Assembly (NCBI RefSeq): GCF_041199995.1
Contig: NZ_CP165646.1
Coordinates: 1,364,001 to 1,428,000 of the forward strand
Origin: Leptotrichia sp. HSP-342
GTDB lineage: Bacteria; Fusobacteriota; Fusobacteriia; Fusobacteriales; Leptotrichiaceae
Length of the DNA stretch: 64,000 bases
Direction of reading: 5' to 3'
Every line of letters starts with the position of its first letter. The first letter of the stretch is position 1. The notes below the pieces were generated by a model, which was not told the origin of the DNA, did not search any database, and saw nothing but the letters and a program-made list of their open reading frames with translations. Below, in pieces: positions 37,645 through 47,080 of the stretch. The translations under genes were made by a program, and so were the position numbers.

Positions 37645-40600
37645 ATGACAAAAAATAAATACAAAAATTCTTACAATTTATTGCAAAATGATTTGAAAAA
37701 TAAAATATTATTGCTGGATGGAGCAATGGGAACGATGATTCAGCAGGAAAATCTAACTGCTGATGATTTTGGTGGAGAAAAATATGAAGGGTGTAACGAT
37801 TATCTTGTATTACAAAAACCTGATGTTATTAAAAATATTCATAAAAAATATTTGGAAGCTGGAAGTGATATTATTGAAACAAACAGTTTTGGGGCTTTGG
37901 ATATTGTCTTGAAGGATTATGACTTGGAAGATAAAGCTTTTGAGATGAATAAAGCTGCAGCGGAACTTGTAAATGAAGCTATTGCTGAATATAGAAGCGA
38001 GCATCCTGAAGTTACGAGAAATCTTTATGTTGCAGGGGCATTAGGGCCTTCTAACAAATCTATCAGCGTTACTGGAGGTGTTACTTTCGAGGAACTTATC
38101 CATAGTTATTATACAGCTGTCTCAGGGCTTCTTGCTGGTGGTGTGGATTTGATTCTATTTGAAACAATTCAGGATACAAGAAACTTGAAGGCAGCTTATT
38201 TAGGGCTTAAAAAGGCAATGGAAGAAAATTATACTGTACCATTGATGCTATCGTTTACAATCGAAAGTACAGGGACTACACTTGCTGGACAGTCAGCAGA
38301 CGCTTTTTATTACGCTGTAAATCATATGAATCCATTTTCTGTGGGACTGAACTGTGCAACAGGGCCTGAATTTATGACACAATTTTTAAAGACATTAAAT
38401 AATATTTCAAATACATATATTTCAGTTTACCCAAATGCCGGACTGCCTAACGAAGATGGAGAATACGAGGAAACTCCAGACACATTGTCGGCAAAAATTG
38501 AGCCGTTCTTCCAAAATAATTATTTAAATATTGTTGGAGGGTGCTGTGGAACTACGCCTGAACATATCCAGAAAATTAAGGAAAAAAGTGTAAACTATTC
38601 TCCAAGAGTTATTGACGAAAACAAAGATTTTAATGATGTATCAGGGCTAATTACTTTAGAAACTCCAAAAAATCGTCCAATTTACGTGGGGGAACGTACA
38701 AATGTAATTGGTTCACGTATCTTTAAAAACTTAATTGCCAGCGAGAAATTTGACGAGGCGACAGAAGTTGCCAGACTTCAGATTAAGGGGCGTGCAGATG
38801 TAATTGATATTTGTCTTGCAAATCCAGACAGGGATGAAGTGGCAGACATGAAAGCTTTCTTAGATAAAGTGGCAAAATTTGCAAAAGTTCCGCTTATGAT
38901 TGACTCAACTGATATAAATGTTATTAAGGAAGGTCTTACTTACTTGCAAGGGAAGGGAATTATAAATTCAATTAACCTTGAAGATGGGGAAAAGAAATTT
39001 GCTGATATGGCAAAAGTTATTAAGGATTTTGGGGCTTCTGTCGTTGTAGGCCTGATTGATGAGGAAGGAATGGCTGTTTCAGTTGAGAAAAAATTGAAAG
39101 TTGCTAGAAGAAGTTACGAACTTCTTACGAAAAAATATGGAATTGATGAAAGAGATATAATCTTTGACACATTAGTTTTCCCAGTTGCTACAGGAGATCA
39201 GAAGTATATTGGCTCTGCCACAGCAACAATTGAGGCAATTAGACAAATTAAAGCTGAAATGCCGAATGTAAAGACGATTTTAGGAGTAAGTAATGTTTCA
39301 TTTGGACTGCCTGTCGCAGGAAGAGAAGTTTTGAATACTTATTATATGCAAAAAGCCTACGAAGCTGGACTTGACTATGCGATTGTAAATACTGAAAAAG
39401 TTATGCCAATGGACGAAATTTCAGATGAAGAAAAGGAATTGGCAGAAAATCTATTATTCCATACAAATGATGAAAATGTATCAAAATTTGCAAACTTCTA
39501 CCGTGAGAAAAAAGCCATCCAAAAAGTGGTCGATACAAGCAACTTAACTACCGAAGAAAAAGTCTCAAATTTAGTTGTTGAAGGAAGTAAGAAAGATCTA
39601 ATTGTCTATCTTGATGAATTACTTCAGAAATATTCTCCAATTGACATAATAAACGGTCCTCTTATGACTGGAATGGATGAAGTTGGAAGACTATTTAACA
39701 ACAATGACTTAATTGTTGCCGAAGTGTTGCAAAGTGCAGAAGTTATGAAAGCCTCAGTTTCCCATCTGGAACAGTTTATGGAAAAAGATGAATCGTCTGT
39801 AAAAGGGAAAGTAATTATGGCAACAGTAAAAGGGGATGTTCACGACATTGGAAAAAATTTGGTCGGAATAATCATTGGAAATAATGGTTACGAAGTAATT
39901 GACTTAGGAATAAATACTCCTGCTGAAAAAATCCGTGAAGCAATTATTGAACATAAAGCAGACTTCTTGGGCCTTTCTGGACTTCTTGTAAAATCTGCCA
40001 CAGAAATGGTAAATACTATGGGCGTTCTGCATGAAGCTGGTATTGATATTCCAATATTTGTAGGAGGTGCTGCACTTACGGAAAAATTTACTGTAAATAA
40101 AATTGAGCCTGCCTACAAAAATAATATTGTAATTTACTCAAGAGATGCAATGACTGCCCTTGCTGACTTGAATAAGATGATTGATGAGAAAAAATTTGAA
40201 GAATTTAAGGAATATTTACAAAAGCGTAGAGAACTTGTAACAATTAAAGATGCAAAAAAACTTGAACAGCTGAAAGTTAAACCAACGGTAAGTGATATTA
40301 AGGATGCTGACGGAACATTTGATTTTTCAAAAGTTGAACTTCCAAAATATGACTTTGAAAAAATTTATAAGCCACAAACATTAAATAAACAAATTATAAC
40401 AAACATAAAAGCAAAAGATGTATTCCCATTCATAAATTTACAAATGCTAATTGGAAAACATCTTGGAATGAAATGGATTGTAAATAATCTAATTGAAAAG
40501 CAAGACCCTAGAACAATAAAATTATACAATGAAATTTTGGATATTATCGAAAATGGAGATGAATACTTTGATATAAAAGCTATCTACAAGTTTTTCCCTG

Positions 40601-41154
40601 TACGCCGAAAAGCTGGAGAAAGAAAGGAAGATTTCAAAATCGAAGTTTTATCAGATGACTTATCAACTGTTTTAGAAACTTTTGATTTCCCAAGACAAAA
40701 ATACGGACAGTATTTATCATTAAATGATTATGTAAGCCCAGATGGAATTGACTACATCGGATTCTTCGTTGCAACTGCAGGAGAAAAATCAAGACTTGTT
40801 TCAAATGAACTTAAAGAAAAAGGTGAATTTTACAGAGGGCATATTGTAAACTCTGTAGGACTTGAACTGGCTGAAGCAACATCAGAATACATTCACAAAA
40901 TGATGCGTCAGGATGTAGGAATTATCGATAAGGACATTACTTTAAACGAAATTCTAAGTGCCCAGTATCAAGGAAACCGTTACTCTTTCGGATACCCTGC
41001 CTGCCCAGATTTAAGTGACCAAAGAAAATTATTTAATCTTTTAAAACCAGAAAGATACGGAATCTCTCTAACAGAGGAGTTTATGATGTACCCAGAAGCT
41101 ACAGTAAGTGCGATTGTATTCTCACAGCCATTCTGTAAATATTTTAATATGTAA
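37645..41154 (+). CDS. metH: cobalamin-dependent methionine synthase
   Basis: A 1169-residue four-module MetH transferring methyl from 5-methyl-THF to homocysteine through cobalamin. The Zn-site Cys lie in SVGLNCATGP and IVGGCCGTTPEHI. The pterin domain opens PIYVGERTNVIGSR. The B12 site DVHDIGKNLVG carries the cobalt-ligand His. The reactivation domain is present with YRGHIVNSVGLELAEATSEY and SFGYPACPDLSDQ. All modules are intact. It needs B12 and SAM; metK is elsewhere in the window under a SAM switch. Confidence 0.97.
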   Translation: MTKNKYKNSYNLLQNDLKNKILLLDGAMGTMIQQENLTADDFGGEKYEGCNDYLVLQKPDVIKNIHKKYLEAGSDIIETNSFGALDIVLKDYDLEDKAFEMNKAAAELVNEAIAEYRSEHPEVTRNLYVAGALGPSNKSISVTGGVTFEELIHSYYTAVSGLLAGGVDLILFETIQDTRNLKAAYLGLKKAMEENYTVPLMLSFTIESTGTTLAGQSADAFYYAVNHMNPFSVGLNCATGPEFMTQFLKTLNNISNTYISVYPNAGLPNEDGEYEETPDTLSAKIEPFFQNNYLNIVGGCCGTTPEHIQKIKEKSVNYSPRVIDENKDFNDVSGLITLETPKNRPIYVGERTNVIGSRIFKNLIASEKFDEATEVARLQIKGRADVIDICLANPDRDEVADMKAFLDKVAKFAKVPLMIDSTDINVIKEGLTYLQGKGIINSINLEDGEKKFADMAKVIKDFGASVVVGLIDEEGMAVSVEKKLKVARRSYELLTKKYGIDERDIIFDTLVFPVATGDQKYIGSATATIEAIRQIKAEMPNVKTILGVSNVSFGLPVAGREVLNTYYMQKAYEAGLDYAIVNTEKVMPMDEISDEEKELAENLLFHTNDENVSKFANFYREKKAIQKVVDTSNLTTEEKVSNLVVEGSKKDLIVYLDELLQKYSPIDIINGPLMTGMDEVGRLFNNNDLIVAEVLQSAEVMKASVSHLEQFMEKDESSVKGKVIMATVKGDVHDIGKNLVGIIIGNNGYEVIDLGINTPAEKIREAIIEHKADFLGLSGLLVKSATEMVNTMGVLHEAGIDIPIFVGGAALTEKFTVNKIEPAYKNNIVIYSRDAMTALADLNKMIDEKKFEEFKEYLQKRRELVTIKDAKKLEQLKVKPTVSDIKDADGTFDFSKVELPKYDFEKIYKPQTLNKQIITNIKAKDVFPFINLQMLIGKHLGMKWIVNNLIEKQDPRTIKLYNEILDIIENGDEYFDIKAIYKFFPVRRKAGERKEDFKIEVLSDDLSTVLETFDFPRQKYGQYLSLNDYVSPDGIDYIGFFVATAGEKSRLVSNELKEKGEFYRGHIVNSVGLELAEATSEYIHKMMRQDVGIIDKDITLNEILSAQYQGNRYSFGYPACPDLSDQRKLFNLLKPERYGISLTEEFMMYPEATVSAIVFSQPFCKYFNM

Positions 41155-41230
41155 TTTTTTGAATTTTTTATAAGTGAAGTGTGTTATTTTAACTTATATA
41201 ATGCACTTTGCTTATGGAAGGAGAAACAAA

Positions 41231-41770
41231 ATGTATCAAATAATAAAAATGATTTTATTAAGTTCAATTTTTATGGATTATATTGATATCCAAAAGTTGG
41301 ATAAAAACGGATTTACAATACATATTATTGAAATAATGCTTGTTTTGTCACTAATTAATGGAATTATAAATTTATATGATGAGAAAAAATTTTTTATAAT
41401 TGAATTTCTTATGATTATTTTATTTCATCTAGCTGGAAACAAGATTATTCTAGAGAATTTTTCATTTTTTTGGCAATCAATAAAATTAATCGGCGTTTAT
41501 ATCCTTCATCTTCTCATTACAACCGATGTTGGAATGGATGACAATAATATCAATCCTTTTTCTAAAATTGAATGGACAATAGTTTCAATTACTGTTTTAA
41601 TATTTTTACTGCTAATGTTAATTTTTAATATTGAAATTAACAGTTTAAACATTTTATCACTTTATTGCATTACATTATTTGAATTAAAAGGAATTTTTAT
41701 AAACATTACAGAATATATAGAAAATCAAAAGAAAATCGAAAAGGAAAATAGAGATAAATGGCAAAAATAA
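41231..41770 (+). CDS. small polytopic membrane protein, unknown
   Basis: A 179-residue hydrophobic protein with about five helices and a charged C-terminal tail (IENQKKIEKENRDKWQK). The ATG at 41231 is chosen because AAGGAGAAAC lies 4-9 nt upstream; an in-frame ATG at 41174 has no such site. Its stop overlaps the ATG of the decayed gene that follows by several bases, implying former translational coupling. No family was recognised. Confidence 0.6.
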   Translation: MYQIIKMILLSSIFMDYIDIQKLDKNGFTIHIIEIMLVLSLINGIINLYDEKKFFIIEFLMIILFHLAGNKIILENFSFFWQSIKLIGVYILHLLITTDVGMDDNNINPFSKIEWTIVSITVLIFLLLMLIFNIEINSLNILSLYCITLFELKGIFINITEYIENQKKIEKENRDKWQK

Positions 41771-42135
41771 TAATTCGTGATAAATTAAAATTTAGGATAT
41801 TTCCAAAAATAATATGGATTGATAATGAAAAGATAAATTAAAAGCAAATTCTGAAACTATTTTTGAAACTGATGAAAAGTATGTAATTCTTTCAGATAGC
41901 AGAGCTAAAAATAGAAGATTAGGAATAAACTTTGAAGATAAAAAAGAAATTTTAATAGAAATAAAATACGATTTTTTTAGGTTAATAACTATATTTTATA
42001 ATAATTCCAATATTTGCAGGTATTGTAAAATTATTTTTACTTTCAGATATCGAAGTCAGTCACTTAGGTACTTTTGTTGGATTTCTTATTATTATTCTGT
42101 GGAAAAGAAAAAAATTCGAAGTGGTTGATATTTAA
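41758..42135 (+). pseudogene. decayed small membrane-protein gene
   Basis: Begins with an ATG overlapping the upstream gene (MAKIIIRDKLKFRIFPKIIW). TAA at 41839 breaks it; reading continues one frame over (SETIFETDEKYVILSDSR, RLGINFEDKKEILIEIKYD). It shifts again near 41990 to PIFAGIVKLFLLSDIEVSHL and ends at TAA 42133-42135. Intact, it would be ~125 residues with two membrane helices. At least two frameshifts argue for a true pseudogene. Ancestry is unknown. Confidence 0.7.
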
Positions 42136-42211
42136 AAGAAAATTGAGAGTAAAATATCATATTAAATTTTACAGAAATAAATTTCATTTCATTAAATCAG
42201 CTATTTTATGA

Positions 42212-42299
42212 GGGTGTATCTGAAAATTGTCAAAATAATAAATTTATATAAGTCTTCCAAGTATCAAAAATAATATAAATTCTGAGTTTTCAGACACCC
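42212..42299. mobile_element. MITE-like element with terminal inverted repeats
   Basis: The left end GGGTGTATCTGAAAA (from 42212) and right end TTTTCAGACACCC (to 42299) are inverted repeats. Apart from two extra bases in the left end they match for 13 bp. The 60-bp centre is AT-rich and non-coding. The GGGTGTCTGAAAA end resembles IS termini. No T tract follows, so it is unlikely to be just a terminator. Confidence 0.55.
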
Positions 42300-42308
42300 C
42301 TAATAACT

Positions 42309-42473
42309 TTATTTTATAGATGAAAATATTTTATTCAAGGCTTCTTCAGCTTTTTTTGAAAGATTACTTTTTGGAAATTCTTTTACTGTATAAGTACGTC
42401 TTTCAGCCAAATTTCTTTTTGCAATCTCTTTATTTATTTTTTCTAACTGTCCTTTTTTTACAATTATAGCCAT
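42309..42473 (-). CDS. 54-residue basic protein downstream of hicB
   Basis: MAIIVKKGQLEKINKEIAKR begins it and NLSKKAEEALNKIFSSIK ends it. It is strongly basic and helical, with no membrane segment. A TGGAGAAATC ribosome site precedes the ATG and the gene starts 20 nt after the hicB stop, so it is very probably the third gene of the HicA-HicB operon. It may carry a function missing from the short HicB. No family was recognised. Confidence 0.6.
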   Translation of the reverse strand: MAIIVKKGQLEKINKEIAKRNLAERRTYTVKEFPKSNLSKKAEEALNKIFSSIK

Positions 42474-42492
42474 AATGATTTCTCCATTTTCA

Positions 42493-42774
42493 CTAAATAT
42501 TTAACTTTTTTATAAAATCTGTATCTGCTGTTATTAATTGTAATATTTCATTTTCTTTTAAATTTTTATCAAGTTCGTAATATGTGCTTGGCTCTCTTAT
42601 AAATTCGTTATCTTCTTCAGAAATTAATAAATACCCTTCCAAAGCATCTTTTGCCATATATAATGCTTCTTCCATATTATCTCCACATGAAAAACAACCT
42701 GGTAAATCAGGATAATAAATGCTGTATTTCCCATCTTTTTCTTTTTCAAAGACTGCATAATAATTATATTTCAT
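42493..42774 (-). CDS. hicB: HicB-family antitoxin, short form
   Basis: A 93-residue protein with the HicB partial RNase-H fold: YYAVFEKEKDGKYSIYYPDLPGCFSCGDNMEEALYMAKDALEGYL in outline. It ends at DTDFIKKLNI without the C-terminal ribbon-helix-helix or HTH domain that most HicB proteins use to bind their own promoter. It follows hicA by 43 nt and neutralises it by family analogy. The TAG stop is followed by TGA. Confidence 0.88.
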   Translation of the reverse strand: MKYNYYAVFEKEKDGKYSIYYPDLPGCFSCGDNMEEALYMAKDALEGYLLISEEDNEFIREPSTYYELDKNLKENEILQLITADTDFIKKLNI

Positions 42775-42817
42775 AGATTTATCACTCCTTTTAAGCTATT
42801 TTAGTGGAACAAACTGG

Positions 42818-43000
42818 CTATTTCAAGCCAACCTGTTTCAAGATACTGTTTACTATTCCTGCCGTTAAATCCTTTTTAGGATGAGGAACAGTAACTTTTC
42901 CAATTTTGTTAGGATGTTTGAAATGATGATGGCTACCAACTATTTTTCTTAATATCCAGCCATCTTTTTCCAACATTTTAATAATTTCCTTTGAAGACAT
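42818..43000 (-). CDS. hicA: HicA-family mRNA interferase toxin
   Basis: A 60-residue dsRBD-like toxin: SSKEIIKMLEKDGWILRKI, then the catalytic His in GSHHHFKHP, GKVTVPHPKKDL and GIVNSILKQVGL. All hallmarks are present, so it should be active. GGAGGAT precedes the ATG. It is first in the operon (hicA-hicB-small ORF). Confidence 0.93.
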   Translation of the reverse strand: MSSKEIIKMLEKDGWILRKIVGSHHHFKHPNKIGKVTVPHPKKDLTAGIVNSILKQVGLK

Positions 43001-43078
43001 TTATCCTCCTAACAAAACTATTTTAGCACACATCTTTAAATATGTAAATAAGCTTTGAAAAATTAATTTTTTATAAAA

Positions 43079-43972
43079 TTAATAAACCTCCGCACCTTTC
43101 AAATTGATTTTCTTCTTTTCGATAGTCCAATTATCTGATAATTCTGCAAGTTCTTTTTTCATATTTTTCAAAAATTCATCATTGTCGTAATTCAAGGAAA
43201 TCAATGTAGGCCCTGCACCGCTTATATATTCTCCTAATGCACCGTGTTTTTTAGAGGCTTCAAAGATTTTTTCTGAATCATTTATTAATGCAAATCTATA
43301 AGGCTGGTGGATTTTATCGCCTAAAAGAAAACGTAAATTGTCATATTCTCCTTTGTTAAAGGCGTTTACAAGTAAACCTAGTTTTGAGATGTTGTTTATT
43401 GCATCAGAAACTAGATACGTTTTTGGTAGGACACTTCTTGCTTTTTCTGTCGATAATTTAAAATCTGGAATCATTACGTAGAAACATAAGTCATCAGAAT
43501 TTATTAATGAACTGTATACAAGGTTTTCCTTATCATGTGCAGTAAGTACCATTCCACCAAAGATTGCGGGTACCACATTATCAGGATGCCCTTCCATTTC
43601 TACAGCCAATCTTGCCACCTCATTAATATCCAGCACATCACCAGCAAATTTATTTGCAATCATAATCCCGGCAACAATAGCCGATGAACTGCTTCCTAGC
43701 CCACGTGAAATCGGAATATCATTTTTCATAATATTTACCTTATAGCTTGGAATATTTTTTACCAAATGCTTTTCCGTATATTTTATCGCTTCAAAAATCA
43801 AATTTTCCTCAATTGGAATCGAAAACGGCTCTCCATTTTCCAAAAATTCAATTTTATCGCTTTCCTCCACTTCCAGTTCCAGAAAGTAATCCAGCGCAAC
43901 TCCCAGACAATCATAACCTACACCAATATTAGCCGATGTTCCCGGCACTTTTACTCTAAATTTTAAACCCAT
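43079..43972 (-). CDS. thrB: homoserine kinase
   Basis: A 297-residue GHMP kinase phosphorylating L-homoserine in threonine synthesis. It begins FRVKVPGTSANIGVGYDCLG, with the ATP loop PISRGLGSSSSAIVAG and the C-terminal GEYISGAGPTLISL. ATG 43972 is chosen because AAGGA lies 6 nt upstream; the longer in-frame N-terminus lacks a ribosome site. No thrC or hom nearby. Confidence 0.94.
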   Translation of the reverse strand: MGLKFRVKVPGTSANIGVGYDCLGVALDYFLELEVEESDKIEFLENGEPFSIPIEENLIFEAIKYTEKHLVKNIPSYKVNIMKNDIPISRGLGSSSSAIVAGIMIANKFAGDVLDINEVARLAVEMEGHPDNVVPAIFGGMVLTAHDKENLVYSSLINSDDLCFYVMIPDFKLSTEKARSVLPKTYLVSDAINNISKLGLLVNAFNKGEYDNLRFLLGDKIHQPYRFALINDSEKIFEASKKHGALGEYISGAGPTLISLNYDNDEFLKNMKKELAELSDNWTIEKKKINLKGAEVY

Positions 43973-44003
43973 ATCTATTCCTTTCATTTTATCATAATAA
44001 TTT

Positions 44004-44678
44004 CTACAAGAAGAACCATGTTGCAAGACTTAATCTAAAAATACAGCAAAATACCAACAAAAAATATACCAATTTATAATTTTTATTTTCTTTCACAAAA
44101 TACAGTACAGCTAATAAAATAATTACAAAATCAATAAATGTCGGTAAAAATATTGTATTTACAAAAATAAATAATAAACCTATAAAATAATCTATTCCTA
44201 TTAATGAAAATCCTGTATAAAATACGTCTTCAAATAAACAGAAATATAAGACTATTATGCAAACATAAGATTTATATGCCCTGCTCTTCTTTCTTATAAA
44301 TATATATAGCAAGCCAAATAGTATCAAAAACAGAAGTTCGCCGTTTAAATACCTTGCATTTAATATAATTTTTGAAAAATATTCAATGTCAAACAACTTT
44401 ATTCCCATTAATAATGTCTGTCTATTCAAATAAAATAAAGTAAAACATTGAAAAATGAAAATTTCAAAATCAAAACTAAACTTATTTTCAGAGTTACTAT
44501 CTTCTTTTCTTACAAAAGAATTTAAAACAGAAAATATCAAAGCTGCATTTGTTATAAAAAATAAATTATTTTTAGATAATACAATTGATACTGCTACAAA
44601 AATTATTTTTAAATAACCTAAAAAATCTATTTTCTTTATTAAATTTTTCAATTTCTTAAAATATTCATTTACACTCAT
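44004..44678 (-). CDS. polytopic membrane protein, unknown
   Basis: A 224-residue hydrophobic protein with about six predicted helices. Short loops include KEDSNSENKFS and RKKSRAYKS. The ATG (MSVNEYFKKLKN) has only a weak ribosome site. It lies between serA and thrB, with 27- and 31-nt gaps, so may be co-transcribed. No family was recognised. Confidence 0.65.
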   Translation of the reverse strand: MSVNEYFKKLKNLIKKIDFLGYLKIIFVAVSIVLSKNNLFFITNAALIFSVLNSFVRKEDSNSENKFSFDFEIFIFQCFTLFYLNRQTLLMGIKLFDIEYFSKIILNARYLNGELLFLILFGLLYIFIRKKSRAYKSYVCIIVLYFCLFEDVFYTGFSLIGIDYFIGLLFIFVNTIFLPTFIDFVIILLAVLYFVKENKNYKLVYFLLVFCCIFRLSLATWFFL

Positions 44679-44705
44679 CTACAATTTATCAACTTTCACA
44701 AAACA

Positions 44706-46298
44706 CTATATTGTCAAATCCAAGTAATGAGCCCATTTTATCTGACTCAATCCTCTAAGTTCCTTCAATGATTTTCTTCCAACTTCACTGTCAACTGTAA
44801 GCAGCATAATTGCACTATTTTCACGTCTACCTACGTTCATTGTAGCAATATTTATTTTTTCTTTTCCAAGTGTTGCCCCCACAGCTCCGATAACTCCTGG
44901 CACATCTTCATTTCCTAAGTAAATCATATTGTCAGAAATTGCCATATCCACATCGTGATTCTTTATGCTGATAATTCTTTCCTCGTTGTTCATTCCAATT
45001 GTTCCGACAACATATATTTTCTTGCCTTCTTCATTTGTTATTACAAATTCTATTGCTGATGAATAATTTTTATATTTATGTTCCTTTTTATTTATTGAAA
45101 TATTAATCCCTCTTTTTTCAGCAAGCGGCTTTGAATTAATATAATTAACTTCCTCTTTTAAAACTGGCTCTAGAATCCCTTTTATTGCTGTCGAATCCAC
45201 AAGTGCAGTTTCCTGCTCGGCAATTTCTCCGTAATAATTAAGTACGACATTTGTAATTGGAGTTTTTTCAATTTGGAAATAAATTTTTCCTAATTTTTCA
45301 GCTAGATTTATAAATGGTTTTACAATTAAAAATTCCTCTCTTCCAATTGCAGGCAGATTCACAGCAGTTTCAACTATTTCTCCACGAAGTCCATTTAATA
45401 CCTGTTTTACAACCTGAGTTCCTACATTTCGCTGTGCTTCATAAGTAGTCGCCCCAATATGTGGGGTTGTAATTGCATTTTCAAATTCATAAAGAATACA
45501 TTCAGAACGTGGCTCGACCGTGTGAACATCGTATCCAAAACTCGCAATTTTTCCACTTCTTAATCCTTCAGCCACAGCCTCCTCGTTAAACAATCCTCCA
45601 CGTGCCGCATTTACAAGCCTTACACCATCTTTTAACTTGTGAATATTTTCAGCGTTTATCATATCCACAGTTTCTTTAGTCTTAGGCGTATGAATGGTTA
45701 TCACATCTGCTTTTTCCAACAGCTCATCCAATGTTTTAGCCTTTTCACAGCCATATCTCTTAAAACGTTCATCTGAAATATACGGATCATAAGCAACAAG
45801 TTTCATTCCAAACGCTTTCATTCTCGTAGCAACCAGACCACCAATTCTTCCAAGTCCGATAATCCCTAATGTTTTTTCAAACATCTCACTTCCTACAAAT
45901 ATTTCTCTTTCCCATTTTCCACTTTTTATAAAATTATTTGCCGCAACAATATTTCTCGCAGAGGCAAGCATTAGCCCAATCGCAATTTCACAAGCCGAAA
46001 CCGTATTGCTATCAGGAGTATTCGCTACAATTACCCCATGTGCAGTCGCTTCAGGAATATTGATATTATCTGTACCATTTCCAGCACGTCCAACTATTTT
46101 CAGATTTTTTGCCTTATCCAGCAGTTCCTTATCTACTTTTATAACACTTCTCACAATAAGAGCGTCATATTCACCAATTATATCCAAAATTTCTTCACGT
46201 GAAATCCCAACTTTCACATCAACTTTCACATCTCTAGCTTCCTGCAGTCCTGCAATCGCCTCATCATCAATATATTCTCCAACTAATACTTTATACAT
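44706..46298 (-). CDS. serA: D-3-phosphoglycerate dehydrogenase
   Basis: A 530-residue type I PGDH, first enzyme of serine synthesis. The catalytic domain has VRSVIKVDKELLDKAKNLK, ATAHGVIVANTPDSNTVSACE, the NAD motif LGIIGLGRIGGLVATRMK and ITTPHIGATTYEAQ. An allosteric substrate-binding domain and a C-terminal ACT domain (DVPGVIGAVGATLG) follow, so serine feedback is likely. GGAGGAG precedes the ATG. Confidence 0.95.
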   Translation of the reverse strand: MYKVLVGEYIDDEAIAGLQEARDVKVDVKVGISREEILDIIGEYDALIVRSVIKVDKELLDKAKNLKIVGRAGNGTDNINIPEATAHGVIVANTPDSNTVSACEIAIGLMLASARNIVAANNFIKSGKWEREIFVGSEMFEKTLGIIGLGRIGGLVATRMKAFGMKLVAYDPYISDERFKRYGCEKAKTLDELLEKADVITIHTPKTKETVDMINAENIHKLKDGVRLVNAARGGLFNEEAVAEGLRSGKIASFGYDVHTVEPRSECILYEFENAITTPHIGATTYEAQRNVGTQVVKQVLNGLRGEIVETAVNLPAIGREEFLIVKPFINLAEKLGKIYFQIEKTPITNVVLNYYGEIAEQETALVDSTAIKGILEPVLKEEVNYINSKPLAEKRGINISINKKEHKYKNYSSAIEFVITNEEGKKIYVVGTIGMNNEERIISIKNHDVDMAISDNMIYLGNEDVPGVIGAVGATLGKEKINIATMNVGRRENSAIMLLTVDSEVGRKSLKELRGLSQIKWAHYLDLTI

Positions 46299-47015
46299 TT
46301 ATTTCTCCTCCTCAACTCTAATCAACACATTTATTTAATTAATATATTACCATAATTTCCAGTACAATTCAATAACATCACTTTTTTGCATCAAAATAAA
46401 TTAATTTTAAAAAATTTTTACACAAATAAAAATAACCGCTGTTTTTCACAACGATTATCTAATACTATTTCCATTTAAACAGAAAGAATCAAAAAATTCA
46501 TATAATTAAAGAATTTTTTTTACAAAATTACGCTATCATGCAACTTGTCTAACTATTATTCCTAATAATTTTTCAAATCATTGTCTAAAATTTTGGATAC
46601 AATCTTGTATTTTTCAATTCTTCTTTTAGGATATTGATTTTATAAATTTTCAATAAGAAATGACCATGATTAGTCTCTCAATATTTCTAGTATACTAGTA
46701 TATCTGTAAAATAATATTTTTTATTTATTTTCCTATCATCTATATAAAAATATCCCCTTTTCAATATTTCTCTCAGACTTCTTTATTATTAAGCCTAAAA
46801 AAATTTATTCTTTGCGTTTTGAACGTTCTTCTCTCAAATTATTTAATAAAGCCTGGCAATAAGTATTCCTCTCTTGCAAATAATATTAATTTCATTAATA
46901 TATTCAAATTTACACATCTATATGAACTGATTTTATGTCATGTATTTTGTCAGTATTTAATTATTTCAGCTCTAAATCCATTTAATAAATTAATTATATT
47001 TTAATATTATTAAAA
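46299..47015. other. 700-bp intergenic region, no gene supported
   Basis: AT-rich DNA between serA and the NlpC/P60 gene. It holds a 12-bp perfect palindrome TATACTAGTATA near 46690-46702, but no convincing ORF, tRNA or terminator. An ORF near 46819-47004 has no ribosome site and no recognisable protein. Confidence 0.4.
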
Positions 47016-47043
47016 TTGAAATTAAAGTTATTGCTGGTATAAT
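47016..47043 (+). promoter_or_regulatory. promoter of the NlpC/P60 gene
   Basis: TTGAAA (47016-47021), a 16-nt spacer and TATAAT (47038-47043) with extended -10 TG. Near consensus; suggests strong constitutive expression. Confidence 0.75.
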
Positions 47044-47080
47044 AATAATACCAAAGTTCAAAGGTAGATTGGAGGTTATA

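Noticed and set aside
46690..46703. Palindrome TATACTAGTATA as operator
   Set aside because: Single copy in AT-rich DNA with no promoter around it; listed only in the spacer entry.
46819..47004. 61-residue plus-strand ORF in the serA-NlpC spacer
   Set aside because: No ribosome site, no family resemblance, hydrophobic composition expected by chance.
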